64,000 nucleotides of DNA from CBDHGY01 sp965263325. Its GTDB lineage: Bacteria; Pseudomonadota; Alphaproteobacteria; Caulobacterales; Hyphomonadaceae. The notes beneath the pieces are model-generated. The model searched no databases, was not told where the DNA came from, and saw only the letters and a program-made list of their open reading frames with translations. Below are positions 26,021-35,950 of this stretch, piece after piece (the stretch's first letter is position 1; the number at the start of each line of letters is the position of its first letter). The stretch is from NCBI GenBank assembly GCA_965263325.1, contig CBDHGY010000002.1, positions 1,178,001 through 1,242,000 of the forward strand, given 5' to 3'. The position numbers and the translations under genes are program-made.

Positions 26021-29000
26021 TTATTCCGCAGCATCTGGGGCTGGTTCAGGCTCTGTCGCAGGAGCCGGAGCTGGCGCAGGCAAAGCTGTCGCTTCGAGCG
26101 CTTTTTGCTGCTCCGCCATCGCTTTCGCACGCTTGTTCCGAAGACGTGTATCGCGTCCTGCTGCAATACGGCGATAGCCACGCAGAGAGCCGCCTGTACC
26201 CGCCGGAATCAGACGGCCAACAATAACGTTCTCTTTCAGGCCTTCCAGCGTATCGACTTTACCCTGAACAGCCGCTTCGGTGAGCACGCGTGTCGTTTCC
26301 TGGAACGACGCCGCCGAGATGAAGCTGCGCGTTTGCAGGGATGCCTTGGTAATGCCGAGCAGCACTGGGTGAGCGACCGCTTCGCGCTGGTCTTTCTTAC
26401 GTGACTTGCGGACCGCAGCATTTGCCGCCTCGAAGTCTACCGCATCGACGTGCTCGCCCTTCAAGAAGGCAGTTGTGCCCGGATCGGTCACTTCCACTTT
26501 CTGAAGCATTTGGCGAACAATCACCTCAATGTGCTTGTCGTTAATCGGAACACCTTGCAAGCGATACACTTTCTGGACTTCCTCGATGAGGTAGTCAGCA
26601 AGCGCCTCAATACCCATGACTGTCAGGATATCCTGCGGCGCCGGGTTACCATCCATAAGGTAGTCACCACGTTTGATCGTGTCGCCATCCTGAACGAGCA
26701 AGTGCTTGCCTTTTGGAACGAGGTGTTCGGCCGGCTCAATCGTTTCATCTTCCGGGACGATCTTGATCTTCCGCTTGTTTTTGTACTCGCGGTCGAAAAG
26801 GACTTTACCATCCATCTCGGCGATGATCGCGTGATCCTTCGGACGACGCGCCTCGAAGAGTTCAGCCACACGCGGCAGACCACCGGTGATGTCTTTCGTC
26901 TTCGCACCGCCCGTTGTGATACGGGCAAGTGAGTCACCGGGCTGAATTTCGTCGCCATCAGCTTGCGACAGGATCGCGCCAACTGATAGAAGATAGCGAG
27001 CCTCTGCTCCAGACGGCAGTTTGACGATTTCACCTTTCTTGTCGACGACCTCAACAGCAGGCTGAACACCGGCTGCACGGGTTGTTGAACGCCAATCGGT
27101 GATCACACGATCAGACAGACCTGTATTGTCGTCTGTCTCTTCGCGGGCCGTGACGCCGTCGATCACATCCACCAAGCGTACCGTACCGCCAACTTCAGAC
27201 ACGATTGGCTGAGCAAATGGATCCCAGTCCGCAAGGCGATCGCCCGGTTTTACGATTTTGCCTTCTTCGGTTGAAAGGCGCGTACCATAGGCAGGCTTGA
27301 ACGACTGACGTACTTTTCCATTTCCATCGAGAATCTCGACTTCCATATGGCGCCCAGTAACAACCAGTTTGCCATCCTTGTTCTTAACGAAGGTTGGCTC
27401 ATTGAATTTCACCTTGCCTTCGAAGTTCGCTTCAATGGAAGACTGTTCATTAACAGATGCCGTTCCACCAATGTGGAAGGTCCGCATCGTTAGCTGAGTG
27501 CCCGGTTCACCGATTGACTGGGCCGCAATAACACCAACAGCTTCACCTTTGTTGACGACAGTTCCTCGCGCGAGGTCTCGGCCATAGCAGGCGACACAAA
27601 TGCCCCAATTAGCCTCACAGGTCAGCGGCGAGCGCGCCTGGATTTCATCTACACCAGAATCCTCAATGATTTGAGCGAGATTCTCATCGATGAGCGCTCC
27701 TGATGGCGCAACGACTTCACCCGTTTCAGGATGCTTGATCGTTTCAGCAATCGTACGCCCAAGAATTCGTTCAGACAGAGATACGATTGTGTCTGCACCA
27801 TCCATAACTGGCGTGATCGTAATGCTACGCTCTGTGCCGCAATCTTCCTCCGTGATGATGCAGTCTTGCGCCACATCAACAAGACGACGCGTCAGATAAC
27901 CGGAGTTCGCCGTTTTTAGAGCGGTATCCGCAAGACCCTTCCGCGCGCCGTGCGTGGAGTTAAAGTACTCAAGAACCGACAGCCCCTCTTTAAAGTTAGA
28001 GGTAATCGGTGTCTCGATGATCTCACCAGACGGCTTAGCCATAAGGCCTCGCATACCGGCCAGCTGTTTCATCTGGTTCTTCGAACCACGAGCACCTGAG
28101 TCGGCCATCATAAAGACAGAGTTCGTTTCCATCTCACGGCCATCTTCGCCGAGTTGCTTTTCGCCGGCGGCGTCCATCATGGCGTCCGCCACTTTATCCG
28201 TGCAGGTCGACCAGGCATCAACAACCTTGTTATACTTCTCGCCGCGGGTGATGAGACCATCAGCATATTGACGTTCGTACTCTGCGGCGAGCTTACGGGT
28301 TTCTTCCACAAGAATAGCCTTGGCCGCTGGGATTTTCATATCGTCCTTACCGAACGAAATACCCGCTTTACAAGCTTCAGCAAATCCAAGCCCCATGATC
28401 TTGTCACAGAAAATCACCGTCGCTTTCTGACCGCAGAGGCGATAGACCTCATCAATCATCTTGCCGATGTTCTTCTTGGTCATGAGACGATTTACAAGCT
28501 CAGGACCTATACCCTTCATACGCGGCAGAAGGTCTGCGATCTTGAAGCGGCCCGGTGTTGTTTCGATAACGTCGACATAAGGGTTGCCGTCCGCATCAAT
28601 GCCTTCGTAACGCGCCCTGATTTTTGAGTGCAGTGTCACGACTTTATTGTCGAGCGCATGGTCAAGCTCATCCATACCGGACACGAGCAAGCCTTCGCCA
28701 GGCTCACCCTCTTTATCGAGCGTGAGGTAGTAAAGACCAAGCACGATATCCTGAGACGGAACGATAATCGGCTTACCGTTCGCAGGTGACAGGATGTTGT
28801 TCGTTGACATCATCAGAACACGCGCCTCAAGCTGAGCCTCGAGCGAGAGCGGCACGTGCACCGCCATTTGGTCGCCATCAAAGTCAGCGTTGAAGGCCGC
28901 GCAAACAAGCGGGTGCAGATTGATGGCTTTGCCTTCGATCAGCTTTGGCTCGAACGCCTGAATGCCTAGACGGTGAAGTGTTGGCGCGCGGTTCAAGAGA

Positions 29001-30268
29001 ACCGGGTGCTCGCGGATCACCTCTTCGAGGATATCCCAGACTTCCGGCTTTTCTTTTTCAACCAGCTTCTTCGCAGCTTTAACTGTTCCGGCAAGACCTT
29101 TAGCGTCCAGGCGCGCATAGATAAACGGCTTGAACAGTTCGAGCGCCATCTTTTTCGGCAACCCGCACTCATGTAGCTTCAGTTTCGGTCCAACCACGAT
29201 GACCGAACGACCAGAATAATCTACGCGCTTACCAAGCAGGTTCTGACGGAAGCGGCCCTGCTTGCCCTTCAGCATATCGGACAGCGACTTCAACGGACGC
29301 TTATTCGTGCCCGTGATGACGCGGCCGCGGCGACCATTGTCGAACAATGCATCAACGGATTCCTGAAGCATTCGCTTCTCGTTCCGAATGATAATGTCCG
29401 GCGCGCGCAGCTCCATGAGGCGCTTCAATCGGTTGTTACGGTTGATCACGCGGCGATAAAGATCGTTGAGATCAGACGTTGCGAACCGGCCACCATCGAG
29501 TGGCACAAGCGGACGAAGATCAGGCGGGATCACTGGAACGATCGTCATGATCATCCACTCTGGGCGTGCACCAGAAGCGAGGAATGCCTCGACTACTTTC
29601 AGCTGCTTTGAATACTTCTTGCGCTTCAGCTCAGAGGTGGCTTCTGCCAAATCCTTACGAAGTGTGTCGGCGAGCGGGCCGAGATCCAAAGCCTTGAGCA
29701 TTTCGCGGATGGCCTCAGCACCGATCATCGCGGTAAAGCTATCCTCACCGTAATCGTCCTGAGCATCCATGTGCTCCTCTTCGGTGAGGAGCTGCTTTTC
29801 TTCTAGCGGAGTCAAGCCAGGTTCGGTGACGACATAGCTTTCGAAGTAGAGCACGCGCTCCACGTCCTTCAGTGTCATATCCAGAAGGGCCGCAATCCGG
29901 GACGGAAGCGACTTCAGGAACCAGATGTGCGCAACGGGTGCTGCGAGATCAATGTGCCCCATGCGCTCACGCCGAACGCGCGCGAGTGTAACTTCCACAC
30001 CGCATTTCTCGCAGGTAATCCCGCGATACTTAATGCGTTTGTATTTGCCGCAGAGACACTCATAGTCTTTGACCGGTCCAAAAATTCGCGCGCAGAACAA
30101 GCCGTCGCGCTCAGGTTTGAACGTCCGGTAGTTGATGGTCTCGGGCTTCTTGATTTCACCAGATGACCAGCTGCGGATCTTCTCCGGGCTGGCAATCGTG
30201 ATGCGGATCGCCTCAAACGTAGGGGCTGGGGCGTTCGGGTTGAAAATGCTGGCGACGTCTTGGCGCAT
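26021..30268 (-). CDS. rpoC: DNA-directed RNA polymerase beta' subunit
   Basis: The 1415-residue catalytic subunit. The first zinc site is C71, C73, C86 and C89 (ECLCGKYKRIKYRGITCEKCG region), the catalytic Mg-binding motif NADFDGD is at 460-466, and the second zinc site includes CEANWGICVACYGRDL. The C terminus ends in a Pro/Ala-rich, acidic low-complexity tail (about 30 residues, LPAPAPAPATEPEPAP). It follows rpoB by 101 bases. Confidence 0.98.
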   Translation of the reverse strand: MRQDVASIFNPNAPAPTFEAIRITIASPEKIRSWSSGEIKKPETINYRTFKPERDGLFCARIFGPVKDYECLCGKYKRIKYRGITCEKCGVEVTLARVRRERMGHIDLAAPVAHIWFLKSLPSRIAALLDMTLKDVERVLYFESYVVTEPGLTPLEEKQLLTEEEHMDAQDDYGEDSFTAMIGAEAIREMLKALDLGPLADTLRKDLAEATSELKRKKYSKQLKVVEAFLASGARPEWMIMTIVPVIPPDLRPLVPLDGGRFATSDLNDLYRRVINRNNRLKRLMELRAPDIIIRNEKRMLQESVDALFDNGRRGRVITGTNKRPLKSLSDMLKGKQGRFRQNLLGKRVDYSGRSVIVVGPKLKLHECGLPKKMALELFKPFIYARLDAKGLAGTVKAAKKLVEKEKPEVWDILEEVIREHPVLLNRAPTLHRLGIQAFEPKLIEGKAINLHPLVCAAFNADFDGDQMAVHVPLSLEAQLEARVLMMSTNNILSPANGKPIIVPSQDIVLGLYYLTLDKEGEPGEGLLVSGMDELDHALDNKVVTLHSKIRARYEGIDADGNPYVDVIETTPGRFKIADLLPRMKGIGPELVNRLMTKKNIGKMIDEVYRLCGQKATVIFCDKIMGLGFAEACKAGISFGKDDMKIPAAKAILVEETRKLAAEYERQYADGLITRGEKYNKVVDAWSTCTDKVADAMMDAAGEKQLGEDGREMETNSVFMMADSGARGSKNQMKQLAGMRGLMAKPSGEIIETPITSNFKEGLSVLEYFNSTHGARKGLADTALKTANSGYLTRRLVDVAQDCIITEEDCGTERSITITPVMDGADTIVSLSERILGRTIAETIKHPETGEVVAPSGALIDENLAQIIEDSGVDEIQARSPLTCEANWGICVACYGRDLARGTVVNKGEAVGVIAAQSIGEPGTQLTMRTFHIGGTASVNEQSSIEANFEGKVKFNEPTFVKNKDGKLVVTGRHMEVEILDGNGKVRQSFKPAYGTRLSTEEGKIVKPGDRLADWDPFAQPIVSEVGGTVRLVDVIDGVTAREETDDNTGLSDRVITDWRSTTRAAGVQPAVEVVDKKGEIVKLPSGAEARYLLSVGAILSQADGDEIQPGDSLARITTGGAKTKDITGGLPRVAELFEARRPKDHAIIAEMDGKVLFDREYKNKRKIKIVPEDETIEPAEHLVPKGKHLLVQDGDTIKRGDYLMDGNPAPQDILTVMGIEALADYLIEEVQKVYRLQGVPINDKHIEVIVRQMLQKVEVTDPGTTAFLKGEHVDAVDFEAANAAVRKSRKKDQREAVAHPVLLGITKASLQTRSFISAASFQETTRVLTEAAVQGKVDTLEGLKENVIVGRLIPAGTGGSLRGYRRIAAGRDTRLRNKRAKAMAEQQKALEATALPAPAPAPATEPEPAPDAAE

Positions 30269-30369
30269 GTGCCGGCTCCTCGGAGTTTAGGCTGATAGGC
30301 AGTCAGCCCTTATTAAATTCAGTAATCGGTTTACAAGCGGGGCCGCTTAGGCCGCCCCACCTTACTTCA

Positions 30370-33300
30370 CTATTCTGCTGCGACGGGCGGATCTTCTGGT
30401 CGCTCTTCTTCGATGAGTTCTACGTTCAGGCCGAGAGAACGCATCTCTTTGACCAGAACGTTGAAGCTTTCAGGGACACCGGCCTCGAACGTATCGTCTC
30501 CGCGCACGATCGCCTCATAGACTTTCGCACGGCCAGCCGTGTCATCGGATTTAACGGTTAGCATCTCTTGTAACGTGTAGGCTGCACCGTAAGCTTCAAG
30601 GGCCCAGACCTCCATTTCACCAAAGCGCTGGCCACCAAATTGGGCTTTACCGCCGAGTGGTTGCTGCGTGACGAGCGAGTATGGACCCGTCGAGCGTGCA
30701 TGGATTTTTTCATCCACGAGATGGTGCAGTTTGAGCAGGTATTTGTATCCGACCGTAACGGGGCGGTTGAACGCCACGCCGGTTCGACCGTCAAATAATG
30801 TCACCTGACCCGAGCTATGCAAACCTGCTCGCTCGAGCATCTCAACAATATCGGCCTCACGCGCGCCATCAAACACAGGCGTAGCGATCGGCACACCATT
30901 GGTGAGGTTACCAGCAAGCTCGACGATTTCCTCGTCGCCGTCTGGTAACTCGACGGCATCGCCATACGCATGCTGCAACTGCTTTCGCAATGCATCCGCG
31001 TCATTGTTCGCGTGCCATTCATCAAGCGCATCGTCGATGACACGACCCATACCCCGGCATGCCCACCCAAGGTGGGTTTCGAGGATCTGACCAACATTCA
31101 TCCGCGATGGAACACCGAGCGGATTGAGAACGATATCAACAGCTGTGCCATCTTCGAGGAACGGCATATCTTCGACCGGGTTGATTTTCGAAATCACACC
31201 CTTGTTGCCGTGACGCCCGGCCATCTTGTCGCCAGGCTGCAGCTTGCGCTTCACAGCGATGAAGACTTTCACAACCTTCATCACACCAGGTGGCAGATCA
31301 TCGCCGCGCTGAACCTTATCGACCTTGTCGTTAAAGCGCGCCTCAAGATCCGCGATCGAGCGGTCAAACTGCGCACGCAACTGATCGAGTTCGCCTTGAG
31401 CCTTTTCTGACTTCAGTGCGATGTTCCAGAGATCGTATTGACCAAGATCGTCCAGCATCGACGCCGTGATACGGCCCGGCTGCATACCCTTTGGTCCGGC
31501 AGCCGCTTCCTTGCCGACGAGATGATCGCGCAGACGAACATAAGTGTTGCGCTCAAGGATGGATTGCTCGTCCTCTTTATCCTCTTGCAACTGCTCGATC
31601 TGCTCACGCTCGATTTGTAGCGCGCGCTGATCTTTGTCGATGCCGTGGCGATTAAATACGCGCACTTCGACAACCGTTCCCGCATCACCCGGAGGCACAC
31701 GCAAAGAGGTATCGCGAACGTCAGATGCTTTTTCACCAAAGATGGCGCGGAGGAGTTTCTCCTCTGGCGTCATCGGGCTCTCACCTTTTGGTGTCACTTT
31801 GCCGACAAGAATATCCCCGGCCTTCACCTCAGCACCAACTGCCACAATGCCGGCCTCGTCGAGGTTCCGCAAAGCTTCCTCACCGACGTTTGGAATGTCT
31901 CGCGTGATCTCTTCCGGGCCCAGCTTGGTATCGCGCGCAGCGATTTCAAACTCTTCGAGGTGGATCGATGTGAAGACATCGTCCTTCACGATCCGCTCAG
32001 AGATCAGAATCGAATCTTCGAAGTTATAGCCATTCCAAGGCATGAACGCGACAAGCACGTTCCGGCCAAGCGCTAGCTCGCCCAAATCTGTAGACGGACC
32101 GTCTGCAATGATGTCACCCTTAGCAACGCGGTCACCCACTTGAACAATTGGGCGCTGGTTGATGCAGCTATTCTGGTTGGAACGGCGGAATTTGGCGAGC
32201 CGATAAATATCAACACCTGATCGATCCGCGTCGAGATCATCAGTTGCGCGCACAACAATTCGTGTCGCATCGACCTGCTCGATCACCCCTGCTCGGGAGG
32301 CAACAACAGCTGCGCGCGAATCCCGCGCCACAACTGACTCCATGCCTGTGCCAACAAAAGGTGCCTCAGATTTCACAAGCGGCACCGCTTGGCGCTGCAT
32401 GTTTGACCCCATCAGCGCACGGTTCGCATCATCATTCTCAAGGAACGGAATGAGTGAAGCAGCAACAGAAACAACCTGCTTTGGCGACACATCCATATAC
32501 TGAACCTGCTCAACCGGCACGACAGTCGCTTCACCCGAAATACGCGCATTCACGAACTCGTTTGCGAGCTTGCCCTTGGCATCGACTTCGGTATTTGCCT
32601 GAGCAATAGCGTAGAGCTGTTCCTCCATAGCGGAGAGATATACGACCTCTTCTGTCAGCGCACCGTTCTCAACCTTTCGGTAGGGGCTTTCGATGAAGCC
32701 ATACTTGTTGATGCGCGCATGCGTGGCGAGCGAGTTGATCAGGCCAATGTTCGGGCCTTCCGGCGTCTCAATCGGACAAATTCGGCCGTAGTGGGTTGGG
32801 TGCACGTCGCGCACCTCAAAGCCCGCACGCTCGCGCGTCAAGCCGCCCGGACCAAGCGCCGAGAGACGACGCTTGTGCGTAATCTCTGAGAGCGGGTTGG
32901 TTTGGTCCATGAATTGCGAGAGCTGCGAAGAACCGAAGAATTCGCGGACCGACGCAACAACAGGCTTCGCATTGATCAAATCATGCGGCATGACGGTGTC
33001 GATATCGACAGAGGACATACGCTCCTTAATCGCACGCTCCATACGCACGAGACCGATGCGGTAGTTGTTCTCCATGAGCTCGCCGACAGATCGCACCCGG
33101 CGGTTACCGAGATTATCGATGTCATCGACTTCACCATTGCCGTCCTTCAGATCCAGCAAGACAGTCATCACACCGAGAATATCATCCTCGCGCAAGATTT
33201 TGTAATCGTCCTCAGCCTTGTTGTAGCCAGGCACGGCAACCGACAAACGCATGTTCATTTTTACGCGGCCAACCGCCGAAAGATTATAACGCTCTGGATC

Positions 33301-34494
33301 GAAAAAGAGCTGACCGAATAGGGCATCAGCTGCCTCTTCGGTTGGCGGCTCGCCAGGACGCATGACGCGGTAAATGTCTGAGAGCGCCTCGAATCGTGAC
33401 TCGTTCTTATCGGCAGCCAGCGTATTGCGCAGCCATGGGCCGCGGCCGGTCGAGTCGATATCGAGCGCCTCAAAGGTCTTAATGCCCTGATCCCGGAATT
33501 CTGCCGCCATCTCTTCCGTGATTTCGTCGGTTGCCTCACCGTAGATTTCACCGGTCTGCATGTTGACGACATCCGCGCCAAGAAACTTACCGATAATAGC
33601 CTCGGTTGGCACCAGCAATTCGTCTGTGCCGCCTTCCTTGATCTTTTTCAGACCGAGCACAGTGATCTTCTTGCCGGCCGGTGCGATCACTTTCTTGGTC
33701 TTTGCATCAACGAGATCGTATTCCGGCTTAACACCCTTCCAGGCGTCTGGGCGGAACCCTACGATCCACCCTTTCTTGTCCAGACGATAAATCGAGCGCG
33801 TATAGAAATGCTCAAGGATCTGATCGGTGGTATGACCAAGCGCATACAGAAGCGTTGTCGCTGGCAGCTTTCGCTTTCGGTCAATGCGCACGTTCAGAAT
33901 GTCTTTCGCGTCAAACTCAAAGTCGAGCCAAGACCCGCGATAAGGGATAATCCGCGCCGCAAAGAGAAGCTTGCCGGAGGAATGCGTTTTACCTTTGTCA
34001 TGATCAAAGAACACACCGGGGCTACGGTGCATCTGTGAAACGATGACGCGCTCCGTGCCATTGATGATGAACGTGCCCTTGTTCGTCATCAGCGGGATAT
34101 CGCCGAGATAGACTTCCTGCTCTTTTACTTCGCGAACTGACCGCGCTTCGGTCTCCTCATCGACATCAAATACGATGAGCTGAAGACGCACTTTCAGAGG
34201 CGCGGCGTAAGTCAGGTCGCGCTGCATACATTCTTCAGTATCGAATTTTGGCTGCTCGAATTCGTAGCTGACATATTCAAGCACCGAACGTTCAGCAAAA
34301 TCCTTGATCGGGAACACACTTCTGAACACACCGTCCAGACCGTCTTCGGTCCGCTCGGCCTGCGGGACGTTCATCTGCAGGAAGTGTTCATATGAGGCGC
34401 GCTGAACCTCGATCAGGTTTGGCATTTCGATGGCTTCGGGAATTTTCCCGAAGGATTTGCGGATGCGTTTCTTTTCCGTGAAGGAGAGAGCCAT
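30370..34494 (-). CDS. rpoB: DNA-directed RNA polymerase beta subunit
   Basis: The 1374-residue subunit. The second of two adjacent ATGs (34494) is chosen, with AAGGG 7 bases upstream and giving MALSFTEKKRIRKSFG. The rifampicin-pocket region FFGSSQLSQFMDQTNPLSEI, followed by THKRRLSALGPGG, carries the susceptible residues at E. coli positions 513, 516, 526 and 531; the T at position 518 is common in alphaproteobacteria. Conserved GDKMAGRHGNKGVIS and RFGEMEVWALEAYGAA segments are present. Confidence 0.98.
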   Translation of the reverse strand: MALSFTEKKRIRKSFGKIPEAIEMPNLIEVQRASYEHFLQMNVPQAERTEDGLDGVFRSVFPIKDFAERSVLEYVSYEFEQPKFDTEECMQRDLTYAAPLKVRLQLIVFDVDEETEARSVREVKEQEVYLGDIPLMTNKGTFIINGTERVIVSQMHRSPGVFFDHDKGKTHSSGKLLFAARIIPYRGSWLDFEFDAKDILNVRIDRKRKLPATTLLYALGHTTDQILEHFYTRSIYRLDKKGWIVGFRPDAWKGVKPEYDLVDAKTKKVIAPAGKKITVLGLKKIKEGGTDELLVPTEAIIGKFLGADVVNMQTGEIYGEATDEITEEMAAEFRDQGIKTFEALDIDSTGRGPWLRNTLAADKNESRFEALSDIYRVMRPGEPPTEEAADALFGQLFFDPERYNLSAVGRVKMNMRLSVAVPGYNKAEDDYKILREDDILGVMTVLLDLKDGNGEVDDIDNLGNRRVRSVGELMENNYRIGLVRMERAIKERMSSVDIDTVMPHDLINAKPVVASVREFFGSSQLSQFMDQTNPLSEITHKRRLSALGPGGLTRERAGFEVRDVHPTHYGRICPIETPEGPNIGLINSLATHARINKYGFIESPYRKVENGALTEEVVYLSAMEEQLYAIAQANTEVDAKGKLANEFVNARISGEATVVPVEQVQYMDVSPKQVVSVAASLIPFLENDDANRALMGSNMQRQAVPLVKSEAPFVGTGMESVVARDSRAAVVASRAGVIEQVDATRIVVRATDDLDADRSGVDIYRLAKFRRSNQNSCINQRPIVQVGDRVAKGDIIADGPSTDLGELALGRNVLVAFMPWNGYNFEDSILISERIVKDDVFTSIHLEEFEIAARDTKLGPEEITRDIPNVGEEALRNLDEAGIVAVGAEVKAGDILVGKVTPKGESPMTPEEKLLRAIFGEKASDVRDTSLRVPPGDAGTVVEVRVFNRHGIDKDQRALQIEREQIEQLQEDKEDEQSILERNTYVRLRDHLVGKEAAAGPKGMQPGRITASMLDDLGQYDLWNIALKSEKAQGELDQLRAQFDRSIADLEARFNDKVDKVQRGDDLPPGVMKVVKVFIAVKRKLQPGDKMAGRHGNKGVISKINPVEDMPFLEDGTAVDIVLNPLGVPSRMNVGQILETHLGWACRGMGRVIDDALDEWHANNDADALRKQLQHAYGDAVELPDGDEEIVELAGNLTNGVPIATPVFDGAREADIVEMLERAGLHSSGQVTLFDGRTGVAFNRPVTVGYKYLLKLHHLVDEKIHARSTGPYSLVTQQPLGGKAQFGGQRFGEMEVWALEAYGAAYTLQEMLTVKSDDTAGRAKVYEAIVRGDDTFEAGVPESFNVLVKEMRSLGLNVELIEEERPEDPPVAAE

Positions 34495-34637
34495 CATGTA
34501 TCCCTTTTTTGCGCTGCCGGGCGTGCCGGTCAGGCGCGTATCGCCTTAACGCGAGGACGCGGCAGAGCGATACCTCGCCCTACCGCGCTGATTTTATTAG
34601 GGTCGCATCTCGCGCGACTACGACCCCGAATTTTTGC

Positions 34638-34660
34638 GGCGCAGGCGATCGGCCTGCGCC
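34638..34660 (-). promoter_or_regulatory. Strong hairpin between rplL and rpoB
   Basis: A 9-bp perfect stem GGCGCAGGC / GCCTGCGCC with a 5-base loop begins right after the rplL stop. On the transcribed (minus) strand it is not followed by a T-run, so it is more likely a processing or partial-attenuation site, as known between rplL and rpoB in enterobacteria, than a full terminator. A second, imperfect hairpin (GGGTCG/CGACCC) follows. Confidence 0.45.
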
Positions 34661-34666
34661 AGAGAC

Positions 34667-35044
34667 CTACTTGATCTCGACAGTCGCGCCAGCGTCTTCG
34701 AACTTCTTCTTGAGCTCTTCCGCTTCGTCTTTTGAGACGCCTTCTTTGATTGGCTTTGGCGCACCTTCGACCAGCTCTTTCGCTTCCTTCAGGCCAAGAC
34801 CGGAAACAACTTCGCGAACGACTTTAATAACGCCGATCTTCTTGTCGCCGCCAGAAACGAGAATAACGTCAAATTCGGTCTTCTCTTCAGCTGCGCCGGC
34901 GTCGCCGCCGCCTGCTGCTGGGCCAGCAACCGCAACTGCTGCCGCTGCTTTAATGCCGCGCTCTTCGAGAAAATCGTTGAGCTCTTTGGCTTCGAGGATT
35001 GTGAGGCCGAGAAGCTCTTCGCCGAGCTTTGCAATATCTGCCAT
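34667..35044 (-). CDS. rplL: 50S ribosomal protein L7/L12
   Basis: The 125-residue stalk protein. It has an N-terminal dimerisation region (LTILEAKELNDFLEERG), an Ala/Gly-rich hinge (AVAVAGPAAGGGDAG) and the C-terminal factor-binding domain EKTEFDVILVSGGDKKIGVI through LKKKFEDAGATVEIK. Standard size; follows rplJ by 59 bases. Confidence 0.98.
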   Translation of the reverse strand: MADIAKLGEELLGLTILEAKELNDFLEERGIKAAAAVAVAGPAAGGGDAGAAEEKTEFDVILVSGGDKKIGVIKVVREVVSGLGLKEAKELVEGAPKPIKEGVSKDEAEELKKKFEDAGATVEIK

Positions 35045-35103
35045 GATAATGTCTTTCTAAAATACGTAATTGATTGGGGTTAGTAAGTTTAAGCGTTTGG
35101 TTC

Positions 35104-35619
35104 CTAGGAAGCTGCCTGCTCGCGGATTGCGTCGATCGCACCAGCCAGTTGCTGACCTGGTGCGTTGACACGTTGTGCGATCTGGCTGGCCTGACCCATA
35201 AGACGAGCAACAACAGTCGCGATCATCTCTTCGCGTGATGGCATGGTTGCGAGGACGTTCACGCCCGCCGCGTCCATCACTTCGCCATCCATGATGGCAC
35301 CGACGAGCTTCAGCTTCTCATTGTCTTTCGCAAATTCGGTCGCTGCTTTTGCTGGGACTGTTGGGTCTTCAGCAAAGGCAATGGCCACAGGACCCTGGAA
35401 GAGATCAGAACCAACGCCTTCACCAACAGCCTCGAGAGCCTTGATAGCAACGCGGTTTTTGACCACTTTAAGCTGCCCGCCACCTTCACGAAGTTTGGCA
35501 CGCAAGCCTGTCATTTCCGAAACGCTTAAGCCTGAATAATGCGTGACGACCACAGCGCCAGCCTTCTCGAAGATCTCTTCGAGCTGCTTGCGGGCCTCAT
35601 ACTTTCCAGCTTTGTCCAT
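35104..35619 (-). CDS. rplJ: 50S ribosomal protein L10
   Basis: The 171-residue stalk base protein that carries the L7/L12 dimers; in many bacteria it autoregulates its own mRNA. VVTHYSGLSVSEMTGLRAKL and VVKNRVAIKAL are conserved. A leader RNA of the L10 type lies upstream, consistent with autoregulation of rplJL. Confidence 0.97.
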   Translation of the reverse strand: MDKAGKYEARKQLEEIFEKAGAVVVTHYSGLSVSEMTGLRAKLREGGGQLKVVKNRVAIKALEAVGEGVGSDLFQGPVAIAFAEDPTVPAKAATEFAKDNEKLKLVGAIMDGEVMDAAGVNVLATMPSREEMIATVVARLMGQASQIAQRVNAPGQQLAGAIDAIREQAAS

Positions 35620-35717
35620 AACGGATCTCCAGTTGAGGCGGCCCGGACCATCCGGGCAACCCTTAGTGTCTGCTGTCAGATTTGCGTCTCCGCCTATCCT
35701 TCAGCGCCTGCCAAGGG

Positions 35718-35746
35718 TTGACGCGAAACCGGGAAAACCTTGTAAA
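35718..35746 (+). promoter_or_regulatory. Promoter-like sequence reading antisense through the rplJ leader
   Basis: On the plus strand TTGACG (35718-35723) and TGTAAA (35741-35746) are separated by 17 bases, which is a good match to the housekeeping consensus. A transcript from here would run opposite to rplJ and across the L10 leader. There is no plus-strand gene downstream that it obviously serves. Confidence 0.35.
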
Positions 35747-35764
35747 AACAACGCACCCAATCAC

Positions 35765-35870
35765 CACCTCACCCAATCTACATAGAAATTAAGGAGCCCA
35801 ATTGCTCCACCTATGGTCTCGGACAGGAAAACGGGAGGCCGCCGATTCGCACCGGAGAACTCCCGTTAAG
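35765..35870 (-). ncRNA. L10 leader (autoregulatory rplJL mRNA leader)
   Basis: On the minus strand the motif CCGAGACCATAGG, a variable arm, CTTAATTT and CTATGTAGATTGG recur in the order known for alphaproteobacterial L10 leaders, with CATAG pairing to CTATG. An 8-bp stem AACGGGAG/CTCCCGTT (35830-35837 and 35860-35867) precedes it. In other bacteria the L10-(L12)4 complex binds this element to repress translation of rplJ. Recognition is from memory of the family pattern; a covariance search would confirm it. This element fills most of the 331-base gap upstream of rplJ. Confidence 0.7.
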
Positions 35871-35876
35871 CTGGGC

Positions 35877-35905
35877 TAAGTAGCCCGGAATCCCTCAGGG
35901 TTCAA
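35877..35905 (-). promoter_or_regulatory. Predicted promoter of rplJL(-rpoBC)
   Basis: On the minus strand TTGAAC (35905-35900) and TACTTA (35882-35877) are spaced by 17 bases, immediately upstream of the L10 leader. The predicted transcript would begin at about 35870. Confidence 0.45.
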
Positions 35906-35950
35906 GCCCTATTTTAAAGGAATCTTCAGGCCTTTTGCTCGGCCGCGATT

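Noticed and set aside
32880..32990. Rifampicin-resistance substitutions in rpoB
   Set aside because: The key residues are the susceptible ones; T at the 518 position is common in this class.
34638..34660. Full transcription terminator between rplL and rpoB
   Set aside because: The hairpin is strong but lacks a T-run on the transcribed strand, and rpoB needs read-through; listed as a hairpin only.
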